This document shows positions 17,099 to 25,430 of a stretch of DNA of 64,000 bases, piece after piece. The stretch is from Candidatus Obscuribacterales bacterium (lineage in GTDB: Bacteria > Cyanobacteriota > Vampirovibrionia > Obscuribacterales > Obscuribacteraceae), in the NCBI GenBank assembly GCA_020054205.1, contig JAGVLS010000012.1:1-64000 (forward strand), read 5' to 3'. Position 1 is the stretch's first letter. Each line of letters begins with the position of its first letter. The notes beneath the pieces are model-generated. The model did not search any database. It worked only from the letters and a program-made list of their open reading frames with translations, and was not told where the DNA came from. The position numbers and the translations under genes were made by a program.

Positions 17099-17786
17099 TT
17101 AAATTAATAGCCTCCAATTGATATTTTAAATCTTTGCATTTATATATTATTTCCTTGGCAGCCCCTATGGTTTGTTTTTCGTATTTATGACCCTCGTGTA
17201 AAACAATTATGGTGCCAGATGCTAGTCTGGTTGTCACTCTCTTAGCAATACGTTCGCTGCCTACTTTTGTCCAATCTTCTGGTGATTTGCCCCAGTAAAC
17301 AGCTGTCATATTTTGTTCTTTTAAACAACTAATTATTCTTTGATCGGTAATACCGTAAGGGGCACGAAATAAATCGATTGAACTTTTGGTGATTTCTTTT
17401 ATGCACGCATTTGTTTTTACAATTTCATCTTCAATTTTTTTTACTGTGAGCATTGGCATAAAAAGATGATTGTGACTGTGATTGCCTATAGTGTGTCCAG
17501 CTTTAGCAATAGCCTCTACTAATTCTGGATAACGCTCAGCGTTATTTCCTATCAAGAAAAATGTAGCTTTAATTCCAGCTTCTTCTAAAATTTCCAATAA
17601 TATAGGAGTAGTACTTGGATGTGGACCATCATCAAATGTCAAATAAGCAGTTGATTTGCTAGATTTCTCTTCTCCCCAATAACCATATGGCAAAAACTGT
17701 TTGGCAACACCAGTTAATATATCCATTCTTGCTATGGAAATTTCATCGATTATATTATTCATTTTAATTTGAATTGCTTTGAACAT
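17091..17786 (-). CDS. Polysaccharide deacetylase (NodB homology domain)
   Basis: The 231-residue protein carries the NodB motifs in order: TFDDGP (catalytic base and metal Asp), NHSHNH (metal His pair, HxxxH), FRAPYG and a late VLHEGHK. The set is complete for a metal-dependent de-N-acetylase acting on a chitooligosaccharide, peptidoglycan or exopolysaccharide. No signal peptide is evident in the first 25 residues, so it may act in the cytoplasm or on a lipid-linked precursor, unlike most secreted members. No clear ribosome binding site precedes ATG 17786. The gene is coupled to the acyltransferase gene. Confidence 0.85.
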   Translation of the reverse strand: MFKAIQIKMNNIIDEISIARMDILTGVAKQFLPYGYWGEEKSSKSTAYLTFDDGPHPSTTPILLEILEEAGIKATFFLIGNNAERYPELVEAIAKAGHTIGNHSHNHLFMPMLTVKKIEDEIVKTNACIKEITKSSIDLFRAPYGITDQRIISCLKEQNMTAVYWGKSPEDWTKVGSERIAKRVTTRLASGTIIVLHEGHKYEKQTIGAAKEIIYKCKDLKYQLEAINLSA

Positions 17787-17801
17787 TTTTGTTTCAAATA
17801 T

Positions 17802-18626
17802 TTAAACGTTAATAGTTTCGTTTAATTTAGTTGTTGATTGAATAAGTTTATAAATTATCTTTCTTGCTTCATCGCCAATTTCTGGACCACGTCTATCGGC
17901 AATGGATTCTACTGCTGAAGCAAAAGCATAAAAACGTTCCAATGGCATGTGAGTAGCTTTAGGATGTGGCAACAAACTACGCATATAACCTCTTAAATTT
18001 GTTGCTTCTTTATATTCTAGTGGTTTTATCAATTCAAGTAATGGCAAGAAAGATTTTAATTGTACTAATGGAGTTTGATAAGTAACTACATTTCTTGATA
18101 GCGCTCTATGAAGAAGAACACATTGAGGTAATGGTGCTTCTTTATCACCTTCTTGTGGCTTTATACTAAGCAAATAATCTTTATGCTTATCAAAACCATG
18201 CAATACATGCAATAAAGATTCAACCGGACCAGATTGAGGAATTGTTACTGGCAATAAGCCAAAAATAAATGGTCGAGCTGCACATTTATCTACGTCTTTG
18301 CTAGCATTCAATACGGCACTAGATAAAGAATTTGCTTTAATTATGGATTGTTCTTTAAAGGTTGCTTCTCTACCGGGGGCAAAATTAACTTCTTTAACGG
18401 CATATTCCTGGCAAAGTAATAAATCTAATACTGATTCGCCATGCAATGCACCAAACTCAGAAGCTGCTGCTTTACCTTGGACAAAATAAACTAACGCTTC
18501 TGGAATTTGACGACCAAATGAAATGTTCAGAATGCCTGTCACCTTTTCTAGGCTCAGGAATTGCATAACATTAAAAATCGTGCCTTCTCTAACTGAAGTT
18601 ATATGGAAGCTAATGCCCACTTTCAA
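17802..18626 (-). CDS. PATAN/DUF4388-domain protein
   Basis: Residues about 10-85 match the DUF4388/PATAN pattern: GTIFNVMQFLSLEKVTGIL, then a strand pair and VYFVQGKAAASEFG with a downstream helix. This domain occurs in bacterial signalling proteins, notably cyanobacterial response regulators, and mediates protein contacts. The remaining ~190 residues form a helical region of unknown kind. The protein has no receiver domain here, so it is probably an adaptor. It lies 15 bp upstream of the deacetylase start and is probably the first gene of that three-gene run. Confidence 0.65.
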   Translation of the reverse strand: MKVGISFHITSVREGTIFNVMQFLSLEKVTGILNISFGRQIPEALVYFVQGKAAASEFGALHGESVLDLLLCQEYAVKEVNFAPGREATFKEQSIIKANSLSSAVLNASKDVDKCAARPFIFGLLPVTIPQSGPVESLLHVLHGFDKHKDYLLSIKPQEGDKEAPLPQCVLLHRALSRNVVTYQTPLVQLKSFLPLLELIKPLEYKEATNLRGYMRSLLPHPKATHMPLERFYAFASAVESIADRRGPEIGDEARKIIYKLIQSTTKLNETINV

Positions 18627-18691
18627 TCCTCGTAAAAAGTGGATTGTAACTTATTAAATTATACCCAGGACGAGCCATAAGGTGCACTTGA

Positions 18692-20212
18692 CTAAGGCTT
18701 TAGAGAAAGTCTTAAACGCAATGCATTTAGTACTTCTTCTCGATCGTCAAAATGAATAGTTTCACTGCCTATAATTTGATAAGTTTCGTGTCCTTTGCCT
18801 GCTATGACAACTATGTCTGATTGGCTAGCATTGCTAACAGCAGTTTTAATAGCCTGAGCCCGATTTGGCTCTACAGTGACGTCTTTTGTCCGTTTTATGC
18901 CAGCTAATATGTTGGCAATAATCACTTCTGGCTCTTCGCTTCTTGGATTATCAGACGTGACTATTATTTCATTAGCTCTAAGTTCTGCTATTTCTCCCAT
19001 TTGCGGGCGTTTTGAAGTATCACGATCGCCTCCACAGCCAAAAACAACAATTAGTTTGCCTGGTGCTTTAACTAATTCGGCTGCTGTCTTTAATACATTG
19101 TCAAGCCCATCTGGTGTATGAGCATAATCAACAATACATAATGGCTCATTTTTCTCACCTGTACTTACAATCTCAAAACGACCAGATACGCCAGGAAATG
19201 TTTGCAGGGATTTACTTATCGTACTTAATGGTACTTTTTCATTTAAAGCAATTGCCACTGCTGCCATAATATTGTAAACGTTAAAGCGGCCAGCTAATTT
19301 AATTGAAAGATCAAGTTCGCCTTGTGGAGTTTCAAGAGTAAGTTTAGACAAGCCAGCTTCAAGAGTATAATTTTTGACTGATATTTGTGCTGTTCTATGC
19401 CAGCCATATGTCACAACGGCTACTGTATTGCCGCTTACTTTTACAAATTCATTGAATAATGGATCATCTTGATTGACGACAGCATATTTTTGTTGGTGAC
19501 AACTTGAATTTAGTTCTGCAAATAAAATTCTTTTTGCCTGCCAATAATTATCCATCGTTTTGTGGAAATCTAAATGATCTTGACTGATATTTGTCAGTGC
19601 TGCTTGGGCAAAATTACATGCAGTTACTCTTTTTAAAGAAAGGGCATGACTAGCAACTTCCATAGCAATATGTGTACAACCAGATTTTTGCATTTCAGAA
19701 ATTAGGCGTTGCAAATCTGCAGATTCTGGTGTTGTTCGTTTAATATCGGTGTAAGTATCTGTGCTTTGTTGTCTAGCGCCAAGAGTACCAATCAAACCAA
19801 CTTTTAAGCCATGGCTAGAAAGTATATGTTCAACTAAATGAGTGGTTGTAGTTTTACCATTTGTACCAGTGACGCCTATTAAGCGGAGCTTTTCGCTTGG
19901 ATTATCATAAAAGGCCGCTGCTATATGAGCCAAGGCAAAACGAGCATCTTTAATAATAATTTGTGGGACTTTAAGACCGTCCTGTCTTTCCTCAGTAAAT
20001 ATGCAAGATGCACCACGGGTGATGGCATCGCCTATGAATTGTTTTCCATCTAATTTATAGCCAGCTATTGCAAAAAAAGCATAGTTTTTTTTCACTTCTG
20101 CTGAATTGTAAGCAATACCATCAAAATCAAGCTCTAATAAATTGGTAGCTTCGACTTGTGCGCCAATTTGTTTTAATGCTTGCTGTATTTTGTTTTTACG
20201 TACTTCTGTCAA
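18692..20212 (-). CDS. murE: UDP-MurNAc-tripeptide synthetase, meso-DAP type
   Basis: This is the cytoplasmic ligase adding meso-diaminopimelate to UDP-MurNAc-L-Ala-D-Glu. Visible motifs are the ATP loop GVTGTNGKTTTTH (residues ~113-125), the central-domain KRTTPES substrate segment, VDYAHTPDGL in the third domain and DNPRSEEP, the tetrapeptide that marks DAP rather than lysine specificity. The length of 506 residues is typical. The start is a TTG at 20212, 11 bp after rpmA; the N-terminal fold begins right there and no better ATG exists, although no strong ribosome binding site is seen. Coupling to rplU-rpmA expression is likely. Confidence 0.95.
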   Translation of the reverse strand: MTEVRKNKIQQALKQIGAQVEATNLLELDFDGIAYNSAEVKKNYAFFAIAGYKLDGKQFIGDAITRGASCIFTEERQDGLKVPQIIIKDARFALAHIAAAFYDNPSEKLRLIGVTGTNGKTTTTHLVEHILSSHGLKVGLIGTLGARQQSTDTYTDIKRTTPESADLQRLISEMQKSGCTHIAMEVASHALSLKRVTACNFAQAALTNISQDHLDFHKTMDNYWQAKRILFAELNSSCHQQKYAVVNQDDPLFNEFVKVSGNTVAVVTYGWHRTAQISVKNYTLEAGLSKLTLETPQGELDLSIKLAGRFNVYNIMAAVAIALNEKVPLSTISKSLQTFPGVSGRFEIVSTGEKNEPLCIVDYAHTPDGLDNVLKTAAELVKAPGKLIVVFGCGGDRDTSKRPQMGEIAELRANEIIVTSDNPRSEEPEVIIANILAGIKRTKDVTVEPNRAQAIKTAVSNASQSDIVVIAGKGHETYQIIGSETIHFDDREEVLNALRLRLSLKP

Positions 20213-20223
20213 GTATTTAGAAT

Positions 20224-20487
20224 TTATTGTTTTATAGGTAAAGGAACGATAGTCACCGTTTTATGTCCGCGAGAAATAAAATATTTTACTGTGCCATCTA
20301 CAACGGCATACAATGAATCGTCTCCAGCGCGACGAACATTTTCGCCTGGATGAATTTTGGTTCCTCTTTGTCTGACAATAATGTTGCCGGTGATGACAGA
20401 TTCGCCACCGTATTTTTTTACACCTAGTCTTTTGGATTGGCTGTCACGACCATTTCTTGTTGATCCGCCGCCCTTCTTATGTGCCAT
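20224..20487 (-). CDS. rpmA: 50S ribosomal protein L27
   Basis: The 87-residue product starts [19 protein letters not shown] and matches L27 throughout. It lacks the Firmicutes-type cleaved N-terminal extension, so the protein starts directly with the tail that reaches the peptidyl transferase centre. A ribosome binding site (AAGGAG region near 20496) precedes it. It follows rplU by 21 bp, the standard gene order. Confidence 0.97.
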   Translation of the reverse strand: MAHKKGGGSTRNGRDSQSKRLGVKKYGGESVITGNIIVRQRGTKIHPGENVRRAGDDSLYAVVDGTVKYFISRGHKTVTIVPLPIKQ

Positions 20488-20508
20488 TGAACCTAAACTC
20501 CTTAGTCT

Positions 20509-21015
20509 TTACTTTTTGCTTTTTGGGTTTGTTTTAGCAGACTTGGTTGTTTTATTTGCTGCTTTTGTTTCTTTACTAGTGCTTGTTCCTTTAATTTGGC
20601 TTTTTGGGCTTTCTTTAGAAGGAACAGCTTTTTCAACTTTATTTGATTTGTCTGATTGTTTACCTGGTGTTTTGGTATCTTTAGCTTCGCTCAAAACTTT
20701 GTCATTAACTTGAATAGAGTCAATGAATATTCTAGTGAATCCTTGTCTATGTCCAGTACGCTTACGAGTACCTTTTTTGGGACGATATTTATAAACAATA
20801 ATTTTTTTGTTCTTTAAATGGCCAATTATTTTGCCAGTAACTTTAGCCCCTTCAATAAATGGTTTGCCAATTATTGATTCTTTTCCGTTGACAATCATCA
20901 ACACTTGCTCAAAAACATATGACTTATCAGGTTCTGAAGCCAACAGTTCAACGTCGACAAAACGTCCTGATGTAAATTGGTATTGTCTACCACCAGCTTG
21001 AACGACAGCGTACAT
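20509..21015 (-). CDS. rplU: 50S ribosomal protein L21 with long basic tail
   Basis: The start is ATG 21015 ([11 protein letters not shown] follows) because GGAGA lies 5 bases upstream; the in-frame codons back to 21030 precede that site. Residues 1-103 form a normal L21 that binds 23S rRNA, ending with the [12 protein letters not shown] region. Residues ~104-168 are an extra Lys/Ser/Thr/Pro-rich low-complexity tail. Bacterial L21 is usually about 103 residues, so the tail is unusual. An 11-bp inverted repeat upstream may regulate the operon. Confidence 0.95.
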   Translation of the reverse strand: MYAVVQAGGRQYQFTSGRFVDVELLASEPDKSYVFEQVLMIVNGKESIIGKPFIEGAKVTGKIIGHLKNKKIIVYKYRPKKGTRKRTGHRQGFTRIFIDSIQVNDKVLSEAKDTKTPGKQSDKSNKVEKAVPSKESPKSQIKGTSTSKETKAANKTTKSAKTNPKSKK

Positions 21016-21057
21016 ATTGGTCTCCATCAATGAATAAATAGCTTTTTGAAAGACTTA

Positions 21058-21091
21058 TTTAAACCTAATTCATTCTGGTTTTAGGTTTAAA
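21058..21091 (-). promoter_or_regulatory. 11-bp inverted repeat upstream of rplU-rpmA-murE
   Basis: TTTAAACCTAA (21058-21068) and TTAGGTTTAAA (21081-21091) are perfect inverted repeats separated by 12 bases, 43 bp upstream of the rplU start. It could be a leader hairpin for autoregulation by L21 or an operator. It is not followed by a T run in either direction. Confidence 0.45.
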
Positions 21092-21290
21092 TAGATTTGG
21101 CCCAAAAGCTTGTCCGGCCATATAAAATAGTAGCAAAATGCAATACTTATTGTCCAACAGGTATTGCGTTTACTACATATTTTTAGGATTTCCTAAATAA
21201 TAAATGAGTAAGCTTGCTAAATCTAAATGATTTACAATTAAGTATTCTCATTTTTGCCAATTATTACAACCTCTTAAACTGAAATGAATT

Positions 21291-21482
21291 ATGGCCGACC
21301 ATATTAATGAAGCTGAATTAGGGAGAAGCAAGAAAAGCGCTTCGCCGTATGAGCATATGGTGCATTTGTTGAAATTAGGCTGGAATCCTTCTAGTCCATT
21401 AATCAAGAAGTATGTTAGAGAACATGGATTAGAAAAACGACTTAACGATTATTTGCAAGACAATAAGATACTTGAAGGCTAA
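21291..21482 (+). CDS. Small hypothetical protein, 63 residues
   Basis: ATG 21291 opens a 63-codon frame of normal composition. The product is amphipathic and charged (PYEHMVHLLKLGWNPSSP, then EHGLEKRLNDYL), with the look of a small helical DNA- or protein-binding protein. No family is recognised. It lies 92 bp before the peroxiredoxin gene and diverges from rplU across 275 bp. The translation resembles a genuine protein, but the ribosome binding site is weak. Confidence 0.6.
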   Translation: MADHINEAELGRSKKSASPYEHMVHLLKLGWNPSSPLIKKYVREHGLEKRLNDYLQDNKILEG

Positions 21483-21574
21483 TTATGGAATTTCCATTAA
21501 TGCTGGTCAATATCGGTTGGGATGCCGTTAATATAGGCTTTATGCAAGTATATTTTTATGGGAGTAAGTAAAAC

Positions 21575-22114
21575 ATGCTACAAGTTGGAAAAAAAGCTCC
21601 TGATTTCGACATGCCCTCCACCAAGGACATGAAGGGTTTGAAAGACAATGTTCGTTTGTCTGATTACAAAGGTAAGTGGTTAGTATTATTTTTCTATCCA
21701 CTAGATTTCACATTTGTATGCCCAACTGAAATCAAGGCATTTAATCAAAAATATGATGAAATCAAAAAAGCTGGTGCTGAAGTTTTAGCAGTATCCACCG
21801 ATAGCGTATATAGCCATCGTGCTTGGATAAATACAGCAGAAGACAAGGGTGGATTGGGAAGTCTCAAATTCCCATTAGCTTCTGACATCACTAAAGATGT
21901 AAGCCGTGATTATGGTGTTCTTCTTGAAGACAAGGGGATTGCTTTAAGAGGCTTATTTATTGTTGATCCAGAAGGTATTCTTCAGTATCAAGTAGTACAT
22001 GCATTGGGTACTGGACGTAGTGTTGATGAAACATTGCGTGTACTTGAAGCATTGAAGACTGGTGGTCTTTGCCAAGCTGATTGGAAGCCTGGTCAAAAGC
22101 CATTACAAGTTTAA
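21575..22114 (+). CDS. 2-Cys peroxiredoxin (AhpC/TSA family)
   Basis: The 179-residue protein has the peroxidatic Cys49 in FTFVCPTE and the resolving Cys166 in GLCQADWKPG, with catalytic Thr and Arg regions typical of AhpC/Prx1. It reduces hydrogen peroxide and organic hydroperoxides in the cytoplasm using thioredoxin or AhpF-type reductants. No ahpF is adjacent, but a thioredoxin-like gene follows. The start ATG 21575 lies behind GGGAGTAAG. A strong terminator follows 43 bp after the stop, so it is a separate unit from the downstream genes. Confidence 0.95.
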   Translation: MLQVGKKAPDFDMPSTKDMKGLKDNVRLSDYKGKWLVLFFYPLDFTFVCPTEIKAFNQKYDEIKKAGAEVLAVSTDSVYSHRAWINTAEDKGGLGSLKFPLASDITKDVSRDYGVLLEDKGIALRGLFIVDPEGILQYQVVHALGTGRSVDETLRVLEALKTGGLCQADWKPGQKPLQV

Positions 22115-22157
22115 TTCACATATTGAATTGACTGATTCTCATTCATAGATAGATATT

Positions 22158-22199
22158 AAAGATTCCGCAAGTATGTTTTATGTTTGCGGAATCTTTTTT
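22158..22199 (+). terminator. Rho-independent terminator after the peroxiredoxin gene
   Basis: AAAGATTCCGCAA (22158-22170) and TTGCGGAATCTTT (22184-22196) form a perfect 13-bp stem with a 13-base loop, followed by further T residues. Confidence 0.9.
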
Positions 22200-22298
22200 C
22201 GGTACAATTTAAATCATCTTTGCAATAATTAAATTGGTTTGATCAAGACTACATATCTTAACAGTATATATTTGTGGTCCTTGATAAAGGAGAAATCT

Positions 22299-22775
22299 AT
22301 GCCCCCTCGTATGGATAGTCCAATGCCATCGCTTGATGGTGGAACAGATTGGTTTAATTCACAACCAATTAAGACTGAAGATTTAAAAGGACATACTGTT
22401 CTAATTCATTTTTGGTCTGTAAGCTGTGGTATCTGCAAGGAATCATTGCCAGATATAGACCGCTGGATTCAAACCTATGGACCACTCGGACTAAAAGTAA
22501 TTTCTGTGCATATGCCTAGGCAAGAAAGTGATACAAATGTAGAGGCTGTAAAAGAAGTAATTGCTGAATACAATATCAAACAACCATGTGTGGTTGATAA
22601 TTGGCATACGATAACGGATGCTTTTGATAATAAATATGTTCCAGCTTATTATGTTTTTGATAGTGACGGAAAAATGCGTGATTTTAAAGCTGGAGAAAAA
22701 GCTGCAAAAATGGTTGAACCAGTGCTTGAGCGCATTATGAAAGCAAGCAAAGCAGAAGCACAATCTCCCGGTTAA
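22299..22775 (+). CDS. Thioredoxin-like (TlpA/redoxin) protein
   Basis: The start is ATG 22299 behind AAGGAG with a 6-base gap; in-frame codons from 22239 precede that site and are not used. The 158-residue protein has a thioredoxin fold with FWSVSCGICKESLPD, a CGIC redox pair, and the cis-Pro region near YVPAYYVFD. No signal peptide is seen, so it probably works in the cytoplasm, unlike secreted TlpA proteins. It lies 26 bp upstream of hemL and is probably co-transcribed; the redox partner is unknown. Confidence 0.85.
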   Translation: MPPRMDSPMPSLDGGTDWFNSQPIKTEDLKGHTVLIHFWSVSCGICKESLPDIDRWIQTYGPLGLKVISVHMPRQESDTNVEAVKEVIAEYNIKQPCVVDNWHTITDAFDNKYVPAYYVFDSDGKMRDFKAGEKAAKMVEPVLERIMKASKAEAQSPG

Positions 22776-22801
22776 TAAAATCAAATATGGAAGTAAAAAA
22801 A

Positions 22802-24118
22802 ATGACGCAAGTGGTGACAATTGATACAGCCGACACAGCTAAGTCAGAGAAATTATTTGAAAGAGCTCAAAAGGTTATTCCTGGCGGTGTTAATTCACCA
22901 GTAAGAGCCCTAAAGGCTGTAGGAGCCAACCCTATTTTTATGCAACGTGGCGATGGTGCTTGGTTATACGATGTAGATGGTAATGCTTATGTTGATTATA
23001 TAGGTTCGTGGGGACCAATGATTCTTGGGCATCGCAACCCAAGAGTACTTGAATCTTTGGAAGAAACTTTAATTAATGGCACCAGCTTTGGTACACCATC
23101 TCCAGGCGAAGTGGAATTAGCTGAATTAATCACAACGCTTATGCCTAGTATTGAAATGGTAAGACTAGTAAATTCTGGTACGGAAGCAACTATGTCTGCT
23201 ACTAGATTAGCGCGTGCTTACACTAAGCGCGATTTGATAATCAAATTTGATGGTTGTTATCATGGGCATTTTGATTCGTTTTTAGTTAAAGCTGGTTCTG
23301 GCTTAGCTACTAATTCCATAGCTAGTTCTCCGGGTGTGCCAGAAGAATTGATCAAGCTTACATTATCATTACCTTATAATGATTTAGCTAGTGTAGAAAA
23401 AGCCTTTAAAGAGCATAAAGATAAAATTGCTGCTGTCATAGTTGAACCAATTGCAGCTAATTGTGGACTTATATTGCCTGATGAAAAATTCTTATCTGGA
23501 TTGCGTGATCTAACAAGCAAACATGGTGCATTGCTTATATTTGATGAAGTGATTACTGGATTTCGTGTAGCATTAGGTGGCGCGCAAGCAAAATATAAAA
23601 TCAAAGCGGATTTAACTTGTCTAGGAAAAATCATTGGTGGTGGTTTGCCAGTTGGTGCTTATGGCGGTAAAAAAGAAATTATGGAATTAGTCGCTCCAGT
23701 CGGGCAAGTTTATCAAGCTGGTACATTGTCTGGAAATCCGTTAGCGACAGCAGCGGGACTAGCACAACTTAGGTCTTTGATTGCTCCTAATGCATATGAA
23801 ATTTTAGAACAAAAAACTAAAAGACTTAGCGATGGATTAACAGAATTAATAAAAAAAGCAAAATTATCAGCCCATATTGTTTATACAACTGGCATGCTTT
23901 GTTTGTTTTTTCATAAGGGTGAAATTACTGATTTTGAAGCAACACAAAAATGTGATACAGAAAAATTTGCAAATTTATGGAAGGCTTTGATAAAAAAAGG
24001 CATTTACTGGCCTCCATCTCAATTTGAAACTGCTTTTATATCTCTAGAACATGGAAAAGCAGAAATCGAACAAACTCTAGCTGCCTTTGAGGAATCATTT
24101 AATCACCTTAAAGACTAG
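22802..24118 (+). CDS. hemL: Glutamate-1-semialdehyde 2,1-aminomutase
   Basis: This PLP enzyme turns glutamate-1-semialdehyde into 5-aminolevulinate in the C5 tetrapyrrole pathway. Motifs seen are IPGGVNSPVRA near the N-terminus, VNSGTEATMSA, DEVITGFRV and the PLP lysine in LGKIIGGGLPVGAYGG (Lys276). Its presence means ALA is made from tRNA-Glu. ATG 22802 is preferred because GGAAG lies 8 bases upstream; an alternative ATG at 22787 would add five residues. Only 8 bp separate it from the methyltransferase gene. Confidence 0.95.
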   Translation: MTQVVTIDTADTAKSEKLFERAQKVIPGGVNSPVRALKAVGANPIFMQRGDGAWLYDVDGNAYVDYIGSWGPMILGHRNPRVLESLEETLINGTSFGTPSPGEVELAELITTLMPSIEMVRLVNSGTEATMSATRLARAYTKRDLIIKFDGCYHGHFDSFLVKAGSGLATNSIASSPGVPEELIKLTLSLPYNDLASVEKAFKEHKDKIAAVIVEPIAANCGLILPDEKFLSGLRDLTSKHGALLIFDEVITGFRVALGGAQAKYKIKADLTCLGKIIGGGLPVGAYGGKKEIMELVAPVGQVYQAGTLSGNPLATAAGLAQLRSLIAPNAYEILEQKTKRLSDGLTELIKKAKLSAHIVYTTGMLCLFFHKGEITDFEATQKCDTEKFANLWKALIKKGIYWPPSQFETAFISLEHGKAEIEQTLAAFEESFNHLKD

Positions 24119-24126
24119 CGAGTTTT

Positions 24127-24945
24127 ATGCCGGTTACTGTTAAGCAAAATATAAAACAAATTGAATTAAAACCACCATTGAAATGGGCTGGAGGCAAGCG
24201 CTGGTTAGTACCTGTACTAGCTGAATTATGGCAAAAATATTCAGCTCAAAAACAACGTCGTTTGGTAGAACCATTATGTGGGGGAATAGCAATTACTTTA
24301 GGCTTAACGCCTGAGCGCGCATTGCTTAATGATATAAATCCTCATGCCATTAATTTTTATAATTGGCTAAAAAAAGGACTAAGAACAAATCTCATTATGC
24401 GCAATGATGAAAAACTTTATTATCAATATCGTGAGCGCTTCAATGAATTAATTACTCTTGGTAAAGAAAATAGCAAAGAAGCAGCAATATTATTTTATTA
24501 TCTAAATCGTACTGGCTATAACGGACTTTGTCGTTTTAATAAACAAGGTGAGTTTAATGTTCCTTTTGGACAATACAAAAAAATAAATTATGTAAGTGAT
24601 TTTAGTGCTTATCATGAATTGTTTTCTGATTGGGATTTTACGATTGGTGATTTTTCCAGTATAGAGCTTGCAACAAATGATTTTGTTTATGCTGATCCTC
24701 CTTATGATGTTGAATTTACTCAATATGCAAAAGAAGGTTTTAACTTTCAAGATCAACAAAGATTAGCAAAATGGTTGTCTAAACATAAAGGACCAGTTGT
24801 TGTATCTAATCAAGCAACCGAGCGCATGATCAATTTATATGAAAAATTAGGTTTTAAAGTTCGTTTATTATCAGCACCAAGAAGAATAAGTTGTACTGGG
24901 GACAGAACACCAGCTCGTGAATTATTGGCACTGAAAGGAATTTGA
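24127..24945 (+). CDS. Dam-family DNA N6-adenine methyltransferase
   Basis: The 272-residue enzyme carries the class D12 motifs: LKWAGGKRW at the N-terminus, the AdoMet motif around LVEPLCGGIA, TGYNGLCRFN typical of Dam/DpnM proteins, the catalytic DPPY in FVYADPPYD, and VVSNQ late. It methylates adenine in a short palindrome; GATC is the usual target of this group and is an inference here. Just 18 bp downstream lies a small PD-(D/E)XK-like gene, so the two probably form a restriction-modification pair. The gene is in line with hemL, an unusual host operon for such a pair. Confidence 0.9.
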   Translation: MPVTVKQNIKQIELKPPLKWAGGKRWLVPVLAELWQKYSAQKQRRLVEPLCGGIAITLGLTPERALLNDINPHAINFYNWLKKGLRTNLIMRNDEKLYYQYRERFNELITLGKENSKEAAILFYYLNRTGYNGLCRFNKQGEFNVPFGQYKKINYVSDFSAYHELFSDWDFTIGDFSSIELATNDFVYADPPYDVEFTQYAKEGFNFQDQQRLAKWLSKHKGPVVVSNQATERMINLYEKLGFKVRLLSAPRRISCTGDRTPARELLALKGI

Positions 24946-24963
24946 TAAAACAAGGAATTTGAT

Positions 24964-25425
24964 ATGAGCCAAAGTGAAATAATTAAAACTGAAGTTAGAG
25001 AAAAAGTACGTGATACTGGTACAGGCAAAATATTGGAGCGCATGATATTGCCAGCAATAGCTGCTGGTGGTTATAGCTACAAAACCCAATGTCATATTGG
25101 TGAGCGATTTGGTGGTGGCAAACATATTATTGATGTAGTAGCTGTGCAAGCAGATTGGAAAGAAATTCTTATCTCACTGAAATGGCAACAAGTAGGCGGA
25201 ACTGCCGAACAAAAAGTACCATTTGAAGCTATTTGCTTGACGGAAGCTGTTTTAAATAGTAGTGGTCGTTATTCCAAAGCTTATCTTGTGCTTGGTGGTG
25301 AAGGTTGGAAATTAAGAGACTTTTTTACTAATGGTGGCTTACATAAACATTTAACACATAGTGATTTTGTAACTATTCTTACTCTTGAATCTTTTTTAGC
25401 CGCTGCTATGAAAGGTAACCTCTAA
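24964..25425 (+). CDS. Small PD-(D/E)XK-like nuclease, probable restriction endonuclease partner
   Basis: The 153-residue protein has a conserved-looking core: GGKHIIDVVAV, then ISLKWQQVGGTAEQKVPFE. This fits a PD-(D/E)XK nuclease with Asp in IID and Lys in SLK. The acidic residue normally two before the lysine is replaced by Ser, with Gln residues after it, a variation known in this superfamily. Its position directly after a Dam-like methyltransferase suggests a type II restriction enzyme cutting the same, unmethylated site. It is much shorter than DpnII or MboI (~280 residues). Start ATG 24964 follows AAGGAATTTGAT. Confidence 0.7.
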   Translation: MSQSEIIKTEVREKVRDTGTGKILERMILPAIAAGGYSYKTQCHIGERFGGGKHIIDVVAVQADWKEILISLKWQQVGGTAEQKVPFEAICLTEAVLNSSGRYSKAYLVLGGEGWKLRDFFTNGGLHKHLTHSDFVTILTLESFLAAAMKGNL

Positions 25426-25430
25426 ATTAT

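Noticed and set aside
24127-25425. Mobile restriction island with flanking repeats
   Set aside because: No terminal repeats, integrase, tRNA or composition shift is seen around the pair.
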